From contig NZ_KQ058696.1 in assembly GCF_000982955.1 (NCBI RefSeq), positions 1-43,390 of the forward strand: a stretch of DNA of 43,390 nucleotides, in the 5' to 3' direction. This document shows positions 7,997-16,174 of the stretch, piece after piece. This DNA comes from Micromonospora sp. HK10. Its GTDB lineage: Bacteria; Actinomycetota; Actinomycetes; Mycobacteriales; Micromonosporaceae. The notes beneath the pieces were generated by a model, which was given only the letters and a program-made list of their open reading frames with translations, searched no databases and was not told the DNA's origin. Position numbers and translations under genes: made by a program. The stretch's first letter is position 1; each line of letters opens with the position of its first letter.

Positions 7997-8132
7997 TCGC
8001 CCGGCGCCGCCGGGCGGCCCGGCCGGCCCCGACCACCGGCCGAGGTCGGCCGGGCGGTCGACGCCGGTTCGGGCCGAAGCGCCGAGGTGGCCGACCGGCC
8101 CAGGTGGTTGAGTCGGGTACGGAGGTGATCGC

Positions 8133-8561
8133 ATGCCCTTCGAGGTGCGTACCCGCAGCCTGCCGGACCGGCCCGCGGCGATCGGGTCCGCCGGGCCGTT
8201 CACGCTGGTGGTGGACCGGCCGGCCGACGGTGGCGGGGACGGGCTCGGCTTCAACGGTGGGCAGCTGCTCTATCTGGCCGTCGCCGGCTGCGTCTCCAAC
8301 GACCTGTTCCGGGAGGCTCGGGCGCTGGGCATCACCCTGCACCGGGTCGAGATCTCCGTGCACGGCGACTTCACCGGTGACCCCGCCGTCTCCACCGAGA
8401 TCGGCTACGACGTACGCCTCGTCGGCGACGCCGACGCGGCGCGCCTGCGGGAGTTGGTGGACCGGGTCGACGCGATCGCGGAGATCCCCAACTCGCTGCG
8501 CCGGGGCACCCCGGTCCGGCTCCGGCACGCCGAGCTGACCGGCCACCCGCACCCCGGCTGA
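8133..8561 (+). CDS. OsmC-like protein
   Basis: 142 aa with an OsmC/Ohr fold: FNGGQLLYLAVAGCVSNDLFREA carries the first conserved cysteine, C53, followed by the beta-rich second half. OsmC/Ohr peroxidases need a second cysteine in a C-P-x-S context. The matching segment here reads AIAEIPNSLRRG and has none, so ordinary thiol peroxidase activity is doubtful. The start is clear: GGAGGTGAT at 8121-8129 before ATG 8133. It stands alone and converges with the methyltransferase gene. Confidence 0.87.
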   Translation: MPFEVRTRSLPDRPAAIGSAGPFTLVVDRPADGGGDGLGFNGGQLLYLAVAGCVSNDLFREARALGITLHRVEISVHGDFTGDPAVSTEIGYDVRLVGDADAARLRELVDRVDAIAEIPNSLRRGTPVRLRHAELTGHPHPG

Positions 8562-8564
8562 GGC

Positions 8565-8599
8565 GCCGCCGACCGGGGCGTGGGTGCGGCGTCGGCGGC
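8565..8599. terminator. hairpin between convergent genes
   Basis: GCCGCCGAC (8565-8573) pairs perfectly with GTCGGCGGC (8591-8599) around a 17-base loop, just past the OsmC-like stop and before the methyltransferase stop. A probable bidirectional terminator without a T-run. Confidence 0.5.
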
Positions 8600-8603
8600 C
8601 CGC

Positions 8604-9341
8604 TCAGGCCGGGTGGCGGGCCAGCACCAGGGTGGTACGCAGGTCGAGCACCACGCCGCCGCCGAACCCGTCGATCGTCGCGCGCAGCGCGTCGCGCACC
8701 CGTTCGCGCAGCTCGGGCGGGCGCTTGAGCTGCGGCGAGAAGGTGGCCACCAGGCGCAGGTACGCCGCGGTGTCCAGCGGCACGGCCCGGCGGAACAGCC
8801 GCGACCGCACGTCGGTGAAGAGTCCGCTGCCGAGCACGTCGTCGTGGACCCAGCCGTCCGGGCGGTCCACCGTCGGCCGCGGGTCGACGGACTCGAACGC
8901 CGCCCGCAGTCCGGCGGCGTGGGCCGGGTCCACGTAGTCGTAGCGGTGGCCGAACACGGCCAGGGTACCGCCGGGCGTGAGCGCGTCGTACGCCCGCCGG
9001 TTGCGGGTGGCCGGGTCGAGCCAGTGCCAGGCCATCGCGCAGGCCAGCGCGGCCACCCCGCCCGGCGGCGGGGTCCACTCCTCGAACGCGGCGACGACCA
9101 CCTCGACCTCCGGGAAGCGGCTGGCGAGCACGGCCGCCATCCGCCGGTCCGGTTCCACGCAGGTCGTCCGCGCGCCCAGGTCGAGCAGCGTCCGGGTGGC
9201 CAGGCCCGTCCCGGCGCCGACCTCGACGAGCGTGGCCGGCGGGTCACCGTGGTACCCGCGGATCGCCGCCACGAGCTCCACTGGATAGCCTGGACGGGCC
9301 TCGTGGTAATCGTCGGCGACCTCGCCGAAGAGCTGCGACAT
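8604..9341 (-). CDS. class I SAM-dependent methyltransferase
   Basis: 245 aa from ATG 9341. The N-terminus MSQLFGEVADDYHEARPGYP is typical of UbiE/COQ5-like small-molecule methyltransferases. Motif I is LVEVGAGTGLATR, then CVEPDRRM for the acidic loop and LACAMAWHWLDP for post-motif II. The frame opens upstream, with other ATGs at 9350 and 9353, but conserved sequence begins here. It is divergent from the Nudix gene with only 52 bases between starts, so their promoters must overlap. The substrate is unknown. Confidence 0.85.
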   Translation of the reverse strand: MSQLFGEVADDYHEARPGYPVELVAAIRGYHGDPPATLVEVGAGTGLATRTLLDLGARTTCVEPDRRMAAVLASRFPEVEVVVAAFEEWTPPPGGVAALACAMAWHWLDPATRNRRAYDALTPGGTLAVFGHRYDYVDPAHAAGLRAAFESVDPRPTVDRPDGWVHDDVLGSGLFTDVRSRLFRRAVPLDTAAYLRLVATFSPQLKRPPELRERVRDALRATIDGFGGGVVLDLRTTLVLARHPA

Positions 9342-9393
9342 GATCACCATCATCCCAGGGTGACGCCGTCGCCACCGTCCCTCCGGAGGAGCC

Positions 9394-9912
9394 GTGCAGC
9401 CCGAACTGCCCCGGGACCTGCCGGTGATCGAGCGCCGCGCGGTCCGCCTGGTGGTGCTCGACGCCGCCGCGCGGGTGCTGCTGTTCCACACCCGCGATCC
9501 GGAGCACCCCCGGCTCGGCGTCTGGTGGGAGCTGCCCGGCGGCGGCCTCGACCCCGGGGAGACCTACCTCGACGCGGCGGTGCGGGAGCTACGCGAGGAG
9601 ACCGGGATCGTCGTCGCGCCGGGCCAGGTGGGCGCGCCGACGTGGCGGCGGCGGGCCAGCTTCGTGCACCGCCGGCTGCGCCACCTCCAGGACGAGGTGG
9701 TCGTCCCGGTACGGCTGCCCGGTCCGGGGCCCGACATCGACGAGACGCACCGGCTCGACTACGAGGTGGAGGACTACTTCGGCTTCCGCTGGTGGCCGGT
9801 GCCCGAGCTGGTCGCCGACCGGCCGCGCTGCTACCCGGGGCGGCTGCCGGAGCTGCTGCCGGTGTTCCTGGCCGGCACCGAGATCGACGAGCCGTTCGAG
9901 CTGTGGTCGTGA
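9394..9912 (+). CDS. Nudix hydrolase
   Basis: 172 aa with a complete Nudix box at residues 50-72 (Gx5Ex7REUxEExGU): GLDPGETYLD, then AAVRELREETGI. It hydrolyses a nucleoside-diphosphate-linked substrate of unknown identity. The GTG start at 9394 has GGAGGA at 9385-9390. An acidic segment (DETHRLDYEVEDYFGFRWW) follows the catalytic helix. It is followed 31 bases later by the serpin-like gene, so the two could be transcribed together. Confidence 0.9.
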   Translation: MQPELPRDLPVIERRAVRLVVLDAAARVLLFHTRDPEHPRLGVWWELPGGGLDPGETYLDAAVRELREETGIVVAPGQVGAPTWRRRASFVHRRLRHLQDEVVVPVRLPGPGPDIDETHRLDYEVEDYFGFRWWPVPELVADRPRCYPGRLPELLPVFLAGTEIDEPFELWS

Positions 9913-9943
9913 CGTACGCGCCGCCAACCGGCACAGTGGAGCG

Positions 9944-11188
9944 GTGACCCCTCTGCACCCACCGCTCGCCCGGTACGCCGAGCGGCTGCACGGCGCCGCC
10001 GGCGAGGCCCACCACATCGCCTCCCCGCTCGGCGCCTGGCTGCTGCTCGCCCTCACCGCCCCCGCCGCCACCGGCGACGCCCGGGCCGCCCTGGAGGACG
10101 CCCTCGGCACCGACGCGGACACCGCCTCGGCGGCGGCCCACGCGCTGCTGGCCGCGCCGCACCCGCTGGTCGCGGCGGCCACCGCGCTCTGGGAACGGCA
10201 GCCCTTCGACGGGCTGGCCCGGTGGCGCGCGGGCCTGCCGGAGCGCACCGAACGCGGCCCGCTGCCCGACCAGGCCGCCCTCGACGGGTGGGCCAGGGAG
10301 CGTACCGGCGGGCTGATCGAACGGTTCCCGGTGGCCGTCGAGGCGGACACCCTGCTGGTCCTGGCCAGCGCGCTGGCCACCCGGGTGTCCTGGGCCGACC
10401 CGTTCCAGGTGGTGCCGGCCGACCAGCTCGGGGCGGGCAGCGCGTGGGCGGGCCGGCTGGCGCGGGTGCTGCGTACCCCGGGGCACGGGCACTCCTGCTG
10501 GATCGCGGCCACCGCGCGGGCCGGGGACGTCGCGGTGCACGCCGCGCCGGCCCGGCCGGCGCCGGGCGCCGACGGCGAGGCGGGCCTGCTGGTCTGCTCG
10601 GTCGCCGCCGCCCCGGACGTGCCGGCGGTGGACGTGCTCGCCGCGGCCCAGGAGCTGGCCGTGGCCGCCGCCACCGGCCCGGCGGGCCAGCGGCCCGGCC
10701 GGCGGTCGCTGTTCGACCTGCCGCTCGGTGACGGTCCCGCCTGGACGGTGCGCGAGGAGCCGATCCGCACCTTCGCCCCGGACGGCCGGGAGGAGCTGGC
10801 CAGCGCCGTGCTGCCCTGCTGGTCGGCGGAGAGCCGGCACGACCTCACACCGGCCGGTTTCGGCTTCGACGCCGCCGCGCGGGCGCTCGGCACGCTGCTC
10901 GGCAACCCGGACCTGCCGTACGAGGCGGTGCAGTCGGCGGTCGCCCGCTACGGCCGGTACGGCTTCGAGGCCGCCGCGGTGACCGCGTTCGCGATGCGGG
11001 CCGCGCTGCCACCGGGGGGCATGGCCCGCCACGCGGAGCTGCGCTTCGGGCACCCGTACGCGGTGGTCGCGGTGGCCACCGACGGCGCGGGCGGGCCCTG
11101 GCACGGCGTGCCGGTCTACTCGGCCTGGGTGGCGCAGCCGCAGGAGCTGCCCGAGGCCGAGCTGGCCGACCCGCCCGAGCAGTGGTGA
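9944..11188 (+). CDS. divergent serpin-family protein
   Basis: 414 aa. Serpin landmarks are visible though diverged: an N-terminal SPLGAWLLLALTAPAATG like the helix-B segment, LASALATRVSWADPF like the breach strand, a hinge-like GFEAAAVTAFAM, and FGHPYAVVAVA...VPVYSAWV in place of the final F-x-H-P-F and G-x-V strands. The hinge keeps Glu, three Ala and Thr, but a Phe occupies the small-residue P14 position, so inhibitory loop insertion is uncertain. There is no signal peptide, so a cytosolic target, if any. GTG 9944 has a weak GGAG upstream. It converges with the DUF2267 gene. Confidence 0.75.
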   Translation: MTPLHPPLARYAERLHGAAGEAHHIASPLGAWLLLALTAPAATGDARAALEDALGTDADTASAAAHALLAAPHPLVAAATALWERQPFDGLARWRAGLPERTERGPLPDQAALDGWARERTGGLIERFPVAVEADTLLVLASALATRVSWADPFQVVPADQLGAGSAWAGRLARVLRTPGHGHSCWIAATARAGDVAVHAAPARPAPGADGEAGLLVCSVAAAPDVPAVDVLAAAQELAVAAATGPAGQRPGRRSLFDLPLGDGPAWTVREEPIRTFAPDGREELASAVLPCWSAESRHDLTPAGFGFDAAARALGTLLGNPDLPYEAVQSAVARYGRYGFEAAAVTAFAMRAALPPGGMARHAELRFGHPYAVVAVATDGAGGPWHGVPVYSAWVAQPQELPEAELADPPEQW

Positions 11189-11199
11189 GCCGGGCTCAC
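11185..11199. terminator. 15-bp palindrome holding both convergent stop codons
   Basis: GTGAGCC-G-GGCTCAC is a perfect inverted repeat. It includes the TGA of the serpin gene (11186-11188) and, read on the other strand, the TGA of the DUF2267 gene (11196-11198). It may act as a short bidirectional terminator, or may be a chance product of the two stops facing each other. Confidence 0.3.
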
Positions 11200-11594
11200 G
11201 GCGCCCCGTACGGCGGGCGCGGGATCGGGTCGACCATGGCGTCGAAGCCCTTCGGCAGCTGGGCCACCAGGTCGTGGAACTCGTCCACGGTCACCGCCGC
11301 GCGCAGCGTGGCCAGCACCGCGCGGGTGCCCAGCTCGGCCACCGCCGGGTCCACCGCGGCCCGGTCGGCGACCCGGTGCACGAAGTCGACCGCGCCGCCG
11401 GTCGCCGGCTCCGCGGCCGGGGCGGTCAGGTAGCCGCTCAGCTCGTCGGGCAGTTGGGCGGCCAGGTCGCCGGCCTCACCGCCGGTGACCCGGTCGGCGA
11501 GGGTCTGCAGCACCGCGCGGGAGAGCGTGGCGGCCAGGTCGGTGGGCAGTTCGGAGCGGCGGGAGACCGCCTCCACGAATCGGGGAAACCGCAC
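11196..11594 (-). CDS. DUF2267 protein
   Basis: 132 aa matching the DUF2267 pattern of two similar helical halves: FVEAVSRRSELPTDLAATLSRAVLQTLADRVTGGEA with DLAAQLPDEL, then FVHRVADRAAVDPAVAELGTRAVLATLRAAVT with DLVAQLPKGF. Function is unknown; members often accompany stress genes. The GTG start at 11594 is set by AGGAGG six bases upstream. Confidence 0.85.
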   Translation of the reverse strand: MRFPRFVEAVSRRSELPTDLAATLSRAVLQTLADRVTGGEAGDLAAQLPDELSGYLTAPAAEPATGGAVDFVHRVADRAAVDPAVAELGTRAVLATLRAAVTVDEFHDLVAQLPKGFDAMVDPIPRPPYGAP

Positions 11595-11751
11595 ACCAGC
11601 CTCCTGGGGCCACCGGCCGCCGCCGGTCCTGTGAACGACCGCCGGTTACCCGGGGTCGGCGGCGGCAAACGGCGGTCACCGGAGCAGCCCGCGGTCCCGC
11701 AGGCAGGGCGAGCGCGGTGTCGCGGGGCGCCGTGGCGGCGCCGCCGCTCGG

Positions 11752-11757
11752 TAGGCT
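11752..11757 (+). promoter_or_regulatory. -10 box for a leaderless start
   Basis: TAGGCT ends exactly six bases before the ATG at 11764, which has no Shine-Dalgarno. This is the leaderless arrangement common in actinobacteria. Confidence 0.55.
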
Positions 11758-11763
11758 CGCCGC

Positions 11764-13926
11764 ATGGCTCGCAGCACCCACCCCGGCGCCTGCCCGCTCG
11801 ACTGCCCCGACACCTGCGTCTGGCAGCTCACGGTGGCGGACGGCCGCGCCGTCGCGCTGCGCGGCGACCGTGATCATCCGTTCACCCGCGGGGCGCTCTG
11901 CGGCAAGGTCAACCGCTACCTCGACGCGGTCAACGGCCCCGACCGGCTCACCACCCCCTACGTCCGGACCGGACCGAAGGGCGTCGGGCGGGTCTCCTAC
12001 CGGCCGGCGAGCTGGGCCGAGGCCATCGCCCGGGCGGCCACCGGGCTGCGCGCCAGCATCGACCGGCACGGGCCCGAGTCGGTCCTCCCGTACTACTTCG
12101 CCGGCACCATGGGCCACGTGCAGGGCTGGACCATGGGTCCGCGGCTCTTCGCGCACCTGGGCGCGTCGCGGCTGGACACCACCATCTGCACCGGGGCGGC
12201 GCAGGCCGCGCTGCGCTCGATCTACGGCGGCTCGATCGGTTTCGAGCCCGAGTCGATCGTGGACGCCCGGCTGATCGTCCTCTGGGGCGCCAACCCGCTC
12301 GCCACCAACCTGCACCTCTGGCCGTTCATCCAGCAGGCCCGGGAGCGCGGCGCGTACCTGGTCACCATCGACCCGCTGCGCACCGACAGCGCGGCCCGCA
12401 GCGACCAGCACGTGGCCCCGCTGCCCGGCACCGACGCCGCGCTGGCGCTCGGCCTGATGCGGCACGTGCTGGACGCGGGCGCGGCCGACGAGGAGTGGCT
12501 GGCCGCACACACCGTCGGCTGGCCGGAGCTGGCCGCCCGGCTCGGCGAGTGGCCGGTGGAGCGGGCCGCCGCCGCGTGCGGCCTGCCGGTCGGGGTGGTC
12601 CGCGACCTGGGCACCCGGATCGCCACCACCCGGCCCACCGCCGTGCGGGTCGGGCTGGGGCTGCAACGCCACCACGGCGCCGGTCAGGCGATCCGGGCGA
12701 TCTGCGCGCTGCCGCTGGTCACCGGCGACTTCCGGTACCCGGGCGGGGGCGCCCTGGTGTCGACCAGCGGGCACCACCCGATCGACGAGGAGCGGGTGGT
12801 CCGCCCGCCGGACCTGCCGGCCCCACCGGCCCGGTCGGTGAACATGAGCCGGCTCGCCGCCGTGCTCACCGGGGAGGCCGACCCGCCGGTGACCTCGCTG
12901 GTGGTGTTCAACGCGAACCCGGCGGCCACCGCGCCGGACCAGAACCGGCTGCTCGCCGGCCTGCGCCGCGACGACCTGCACACCGTGGTGCTGGAGCAGC
13001 GCTGGACCGACACCTGCGACTACGCCGACGTGGTGCTGCCGGCCACCATGCAGCCGGAGCACCTCGACCTGCACTCCTCCTACGGCCACCACTACACGAC
13101 GCTGAACCTGCCGGTCACCGAGGCGCCCGGCGAGGCGCTGCCGAACACCGAGATCTTCCGCCGGCTCGCGGCCGCGCTGGGCATCGACCATCCCCGGCTG
13201 CGCGACAGCGACGAGGAGCTGGCCCGGCAACTGCTGCGCGGCACCCCGGTCAGCTTCGAGGAACTGCGCGAACGCACGTACGTCCGGATCACCGGGGTGG
13301 CGGTCGGCAGCGCCCCGTACGCCCACGGCGGGTTCCGCACCCCCGGCGGTCGGGCCCGGCTGCACGACCCGTCGCTGGCCCGACTCGGGGTGGACCCGCT
13401 GCCCGGGCACACCCCGCCGGTGGAGGCGACCGACCGGGAGCTGGCCCGCCGGTTCCCGCTGGTGCTGGTCGCCCCGGCCGGCCGGTTCCTGATGAACTCG
13501 ACCTTCGCCTCGCTGCCCTGGCACGCCCGGCGGACCGGGCCGCCCCGGGTCCACCTACACCCGGACGACGCGGCGGCGCGCGGTCTCGCCGACGGCGACG
13601 CGGTGCGGGTACGCAACGACCGGGGCGCCTTCCTGGCGGCGGTCGCCGTGGACGACGCCACCCGGCCCGGGCTGGCCTTCACCTACAAGGCGTACTGGGC
13701 GCGGCTGAGCCCGGGACGGGCCACCGTCAACGCGGTCACCGCGGTCCGCGACACCGACCTGGGTGGCGCGCCGACCTTCCACGACTGCCGGGTCGAGGTC
13801 GAGCCGGTGCCGGCGGAGCTGCTGACCGTCGAGCCGCCCCGGGACGCCGAGCCGGCGCCCCGCGGCCCGGCGGACGTCCCGGCCCGGCCCGTCGCACAGC
13901 CGGTGGAGTCGGTGCCGGCCGGCTGA
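11764..13926 (+). CDS. molybdopterin oxidoreductase (DMSO-reductase superfamily)
   Basis: 720 aa. It opens with a [4Fe-4S] motif, C10-x3-C14-x3-C18 and C46 (ACPLDCPDTCVW, then GALCGKVN). The Moco-binding domains follow (VLWGANPLATN; TIDPLRTDSA; LVVFNANPAATAPD; YADVVLPATMQPE), and a C-terminal dinucleotide-binding barrel from about residue 585 (VHLHPDDAAARGLADGDAVRVRND). No Tat signal, so it works in the cytosol. No dedicated small or membrane subunit is nearby, so electron partner and substrate are unknown. The last 40 residues are a Pro/Ala-rich extension. The start lacks a ribosome-binding site and has a -10 box at the leaderless distance. Confidence 0.88.
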   Translation: MARSTHPGACPLDCPDTCVWQLTVADGRAVALRGDRDHPFTRGALCGKVNRYLDAVNGPDRLTTPYVRTGPKGVGRVSYRPASWAEAIARAATGLRASIDRHGPESVLPYYFAGTMGHVQGWTMGPRLFAHLGASRLDTTICTGAAQAALRSIYGGSIGFEPESIVDARLIVLWGANPLATNLHLWPFIQQARERGAYLVTIDPLRTDSAARSDQHVAPLPGTDAALALGLMRHVLDAGAADEEWLAAHTVGWPELAARLGEWPVERAAAACGLPVGVVRDLGTRIATTRPTAVRVGLGLQRHHGAGQAIRAICALPLVTGDFRYPGGGALVSTSGHHPIDEERVVRPPDLPAPPARSVNMSRLAAVLTGEADPPVTSLVVFNANPAATAPDQNRLLAGLRRDDLHTVVLEQRWTDTCDYADVVLPATMQPEHLDLHSSYGHHYTTLNLPVTEAPGEALPNTEIFRRLAAALGIDHPRLRDSDEELARQLLRGTPVSFEELRERTYVRITGVAVGSAPYAHGGFRTPGGRARLHDPSLARLGVDPLPGHTPPVEATDRELARRFPLVLVAPAGRFLMNSTFASLPWHARRTGPPRVHLHPDDAAARGLADGDAVRVRNDRGAFLAAVAVDDATRPGLAFTYKAYWARLSPGRATVNAVTAVRDTDLGGAPTFHDCRVEVEPVPAELLTVEPPRDAEPAPRGPADVPARPVAQPVESVPAG

Positions 13927-14036
13927 TCCGGCCGGCCGCCCGGGCCGGGACTTCCGGCCCGGCCGGGCGGTTCCAGCGCCCCTGCTCCCGACCACCGTCG
14001 GTCCGTAGCGTCGGAGGCGGGAACGAGGAGGTCGCG

Positions 14037-14735
14037 ATGCGTACGTGGCAGGTGCGGGACGTGATGACCACCGACGTGCTGTCGGTGCGGGAGGGCACGG
14101 CGTACCGGGAGGTCGTCGAGGTGCTGGCCGGCGGGCAGGTCACGGCGGTGCCGGTGGTGGACGGGACGCGGCAGGTGCTCGGGGTGGTCTCGGAGGCGGA
14201 CCTGCTGTACAAGGTGGAGCTGCTGGGCCGGCCGCGGCAGCGGCGGGTCTTCGCCAGCCGGCACCGACGCGAGGCCCACGCGAAGGCGTCCGCCACCCTG
14301 GCCGCCGACCTGATGACCTCGCCCGCGGTCACCGTGGCCCCGGACGCCCCGCTGCCGGAGGCCGCCCGGATCATGGACGAGCGGCAGGTCAAACGGCTGC
14401 CCGTGGTCGACGACCTGGGCCGCCTGGTCGGCATCGTGACCCGGGGCGACCTGCTCAAGGTGCATCTGCGTCGGGACGCCGGGATCCGGTGGGACGTGGT
14501 CGACGTGCTACGCCGTACGCTCGGCGTGCCGTCCGGCGTGGTCGACGTGGCCGTCCACCGCGGCGTGGTGACCCTGACCGGGCAGGTCGACCGCTGGTCG
14601 ACCCGGCACCTCGCGCTGCGGCTGACCCGCCAGGTGGGCGGCGTGGTCGAGGTGGTCGACGCGCTCGGCCACGCGATCGACGATTCGCCGATGGCAACGC
14701 TGCGGCCCGGCGCGACGCCGGCCGGCGTCGCCTGA
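14037..14735 (+). CDS. CBS-domain pair with C-terminal BON domain
   Basis: 232 aa. CBS1 at about residues 8-62 (VRDVMTTDVLSV; VPVVDGTRQVLGVVSEADLL), CBS2 at about 92-150 (ADLMTSPAVTVAPD; LPVVDDLGRLVGIVTRGDLL) and a BON domain from about 155 (VDVAVHRGVVTLTGQVDRWS). CBS pairs bind adenosine-type ligands and BON domains associate with membranes or phospholipids. This fusion is common in actinomycetes as a stress or dormancy-linked protein of unknown mechanism. ATG 14037 follows GAGGAGGT. Confidence 0.9.
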   Translation: MRTWQVRDVMTTDVLSVREGTAYREVVEVLAGGQVTAVPVVDGTRQVLGVVSEADLLYKVELLGRPRQRRVFASRHRREAHAKASATLAADLMTSPAVTVAPDAPLPEAARIMDERQVKRLPVVDDLGRLVGIVTRGDLLKVHLRRDAGIRWDVVDVLRRTLGVPSGVVDVAVHRGVVTLTGQVDRWSTRHLALRLTRQVGGVVEVVDALGHAIDDSPMATLRPGATPAGVA

Positions 14736-14741
14736 CGGCCA

Positions 14742-14786
14742 CGACCGGGGTGGGCAGGCCGGCCTTGGCCGCGCCACCCCCGGTCG
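14742..14786. terminator. hairpin between convergent genes
   Basis: CGACCGGGGTGG (14742-14753) pairs with CCACCCCCGGTCG (14774-14786) with one bulged C; the 20-base loop also contains GGCCGGCC. It sits between the CBS-BON gene and the glycoside hydrolase gene, which converge. No T-run. Confidence 0.55.
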
Positions 14787-14806
14787 GGGAGCAGCGCGAC
14801 CGCGGC

Positions 14807-16174
14807 TCAGCCCTCGGCGAGGGCGTCCAGCAGCAGCGCGGCCGTCCAGCTGAACGCCGGGGAGCCGAGCCCCGCCCCGGTGTCGGGGTGGAAGTACTCG
14901 TGGCAGCCGGCCCCGGCCACCAGGGCGAGCATCGACTCGCGCAGCCCAGCGGCCAGGTCGGGGCGGCCGTGGCCGAGCAGCCCCCGCCACACCAGCCAGC
15001 CGGTGTTGAGCCAGCTCGGGCCGCGCCAGTAGCGCAGCGGCTCGAAGTCCGGCGCGGTGCGGTCGTAGCTGGGCAGCGGGCGGTCCATCCGGGCGGCCAG
15101 GCCGAACCGGGGTGAACAGGCCTCGGCGAGCAGCGCCCGGACCTGGCGGTCGGGCAGGTCGGGCAGGATCAACGGGATCAGCCCGAGCACGGTGCGGGCC
15201 GGGACGAGCCGGTCGGTGCGCAGGTCGCGCGGGTGGAACGTGCCGGTGGCCGGATCCCAGAGACGGTCGATGAGGGCCTGGGTGGTGCGGGCGGCCCGGG
15301 CCCGGTGCGGCCCGGGGTCGGCGCCGATCACCGTGGCGATCCGGGCCAAAGCATGTTCGGCGGCGCCCAGCGCGGCGTTGACCAGCGGGCACTCCACCAG
15401 GAACGGGTGCCGCCCGGCGAGGCCGTCGTCCCGGTACCGGCCGGTCCGGTAGGACCGCACCAGGGCCACGTAGCGGGCGTAGTCGAGGTCGGTGGGGCGG
15501 TGCGCCGCGTCGGCGTGCGCGGTGTCGTGCCGGCGGTACGCCCGCATCACCGCCTCGTCGGCCGGTACGGCGGCCATCGGGGCGTCCCAGGCGGGGCTGT
15601 TGTCCAGCCCGGACTCCCACGGGTGCACGATGGCGGCGAGGCCGCCGCCGCCCACGTCCCGCCGCCCGCTCAGGTAGCGCTGCTGAGCGACCAGCCGTGG
15701 GTAGAGCCGGCGCAGCGCCGCCACCGACGCCGCCGAGGGGGCCCGGCGGTGCACCAGCCAGGCGGCCGGGGCGTGCACCGGTGGCTGGACGATGCCGGAG
15801 GTGGCTGCGGCCGGGGCACCGTCGGCGCGGGCGGCGTCCCAGAATTCCGGCCCGGGAAAGTACGCGCCGGCGCGCAGCGCCGGGTTGAACACGATGTGCG
15901 GCACCCGTCCGTCGGCCCACTGGGCGGCGAAGAGCGTGTCCAGTTCCCGCCAGGCCCGGTCGGGGCGGACGTGCGCCAGCCCGACGGCGATGAAGGCGGA
16001 GTCCCAGCTCCACTGGTGCGGGTAGAGGGTCCGCGAGGGCACGGTGTGGTCGTGCTCCCAGTTGGCGTCGAGGGTGGACACGGCCAGCCGGCGCAGGGCG
16101 GCGTGCCGTTCGGCGCCGGCCCGACCGGCGCCGTGCCGGCTGCCCGGCGCACCGCCGGAGGTGCCGGCCCTCAT
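14807..16174 (-). CDS. glycoside hydrolase of the MGH1/GH63-like (alpha/alpha)6 group
   Basis: 455 aa. The motifs resemble mannosylglycerate-hydrolase/GH63-type enzymes: YPHQWSWDSAFIAVGLAHV (51-69), WESGLDNSPAW (186-196) with a likely general acid in the E/D pair, RGPSWLNTGWLVWRGL, and HEYFHPDTGAG (425 onward), where E426 is the candidate base. No signal peptide, so it probably cleaves an imported glycoside in the cytosol. The ATG overlaps the upstream isomerase stop (ATGA), so it is the third gene of the dehydrogenase-isomerase-hydrolase operon. The frame opens further upstream, but that stretch lies inside the isomerase gene. Confidence 0.83.
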   Translation of the reverse strand: MRAGTSGGAPGSRHGAGRAGAERHAALRRLAVSTLDANWEHDHTVPSRTLYPHQWSWDSAFIAVGLAHVRPDRAWRELDTLFAAQWADGRVPHIVFNPALRAGAYFPGPEFWDAARADGAPAAATSGIVQPPVHAPAAWLVHRRAPSAASVAALRRLYPRLVAQQRYLSGRRDVGGGGLAAIVHPWESGLDNSPAWDAPMAAVPADEAVMRAYRRHDTAHADAAHRPTDLDYARYVALVRSYRTGRYRDDGLAGRHPFLVECPLVNAALGAAEHALARIATVIGADPGPHRARAARTTQALIDRLWDPATGTFHPRDLRTDRLVPARTVLGLIPLILPDLPDRQVRALLAEACSPRFGLAARMDRPLPSYDRTAPDFEPLRYWRGPSWLNTGWLVWRGLLGHGRPDLAAGLRESMLALVAGAGCHEYFHPDTGAGLGSPAFSWTAALLLDALAEG

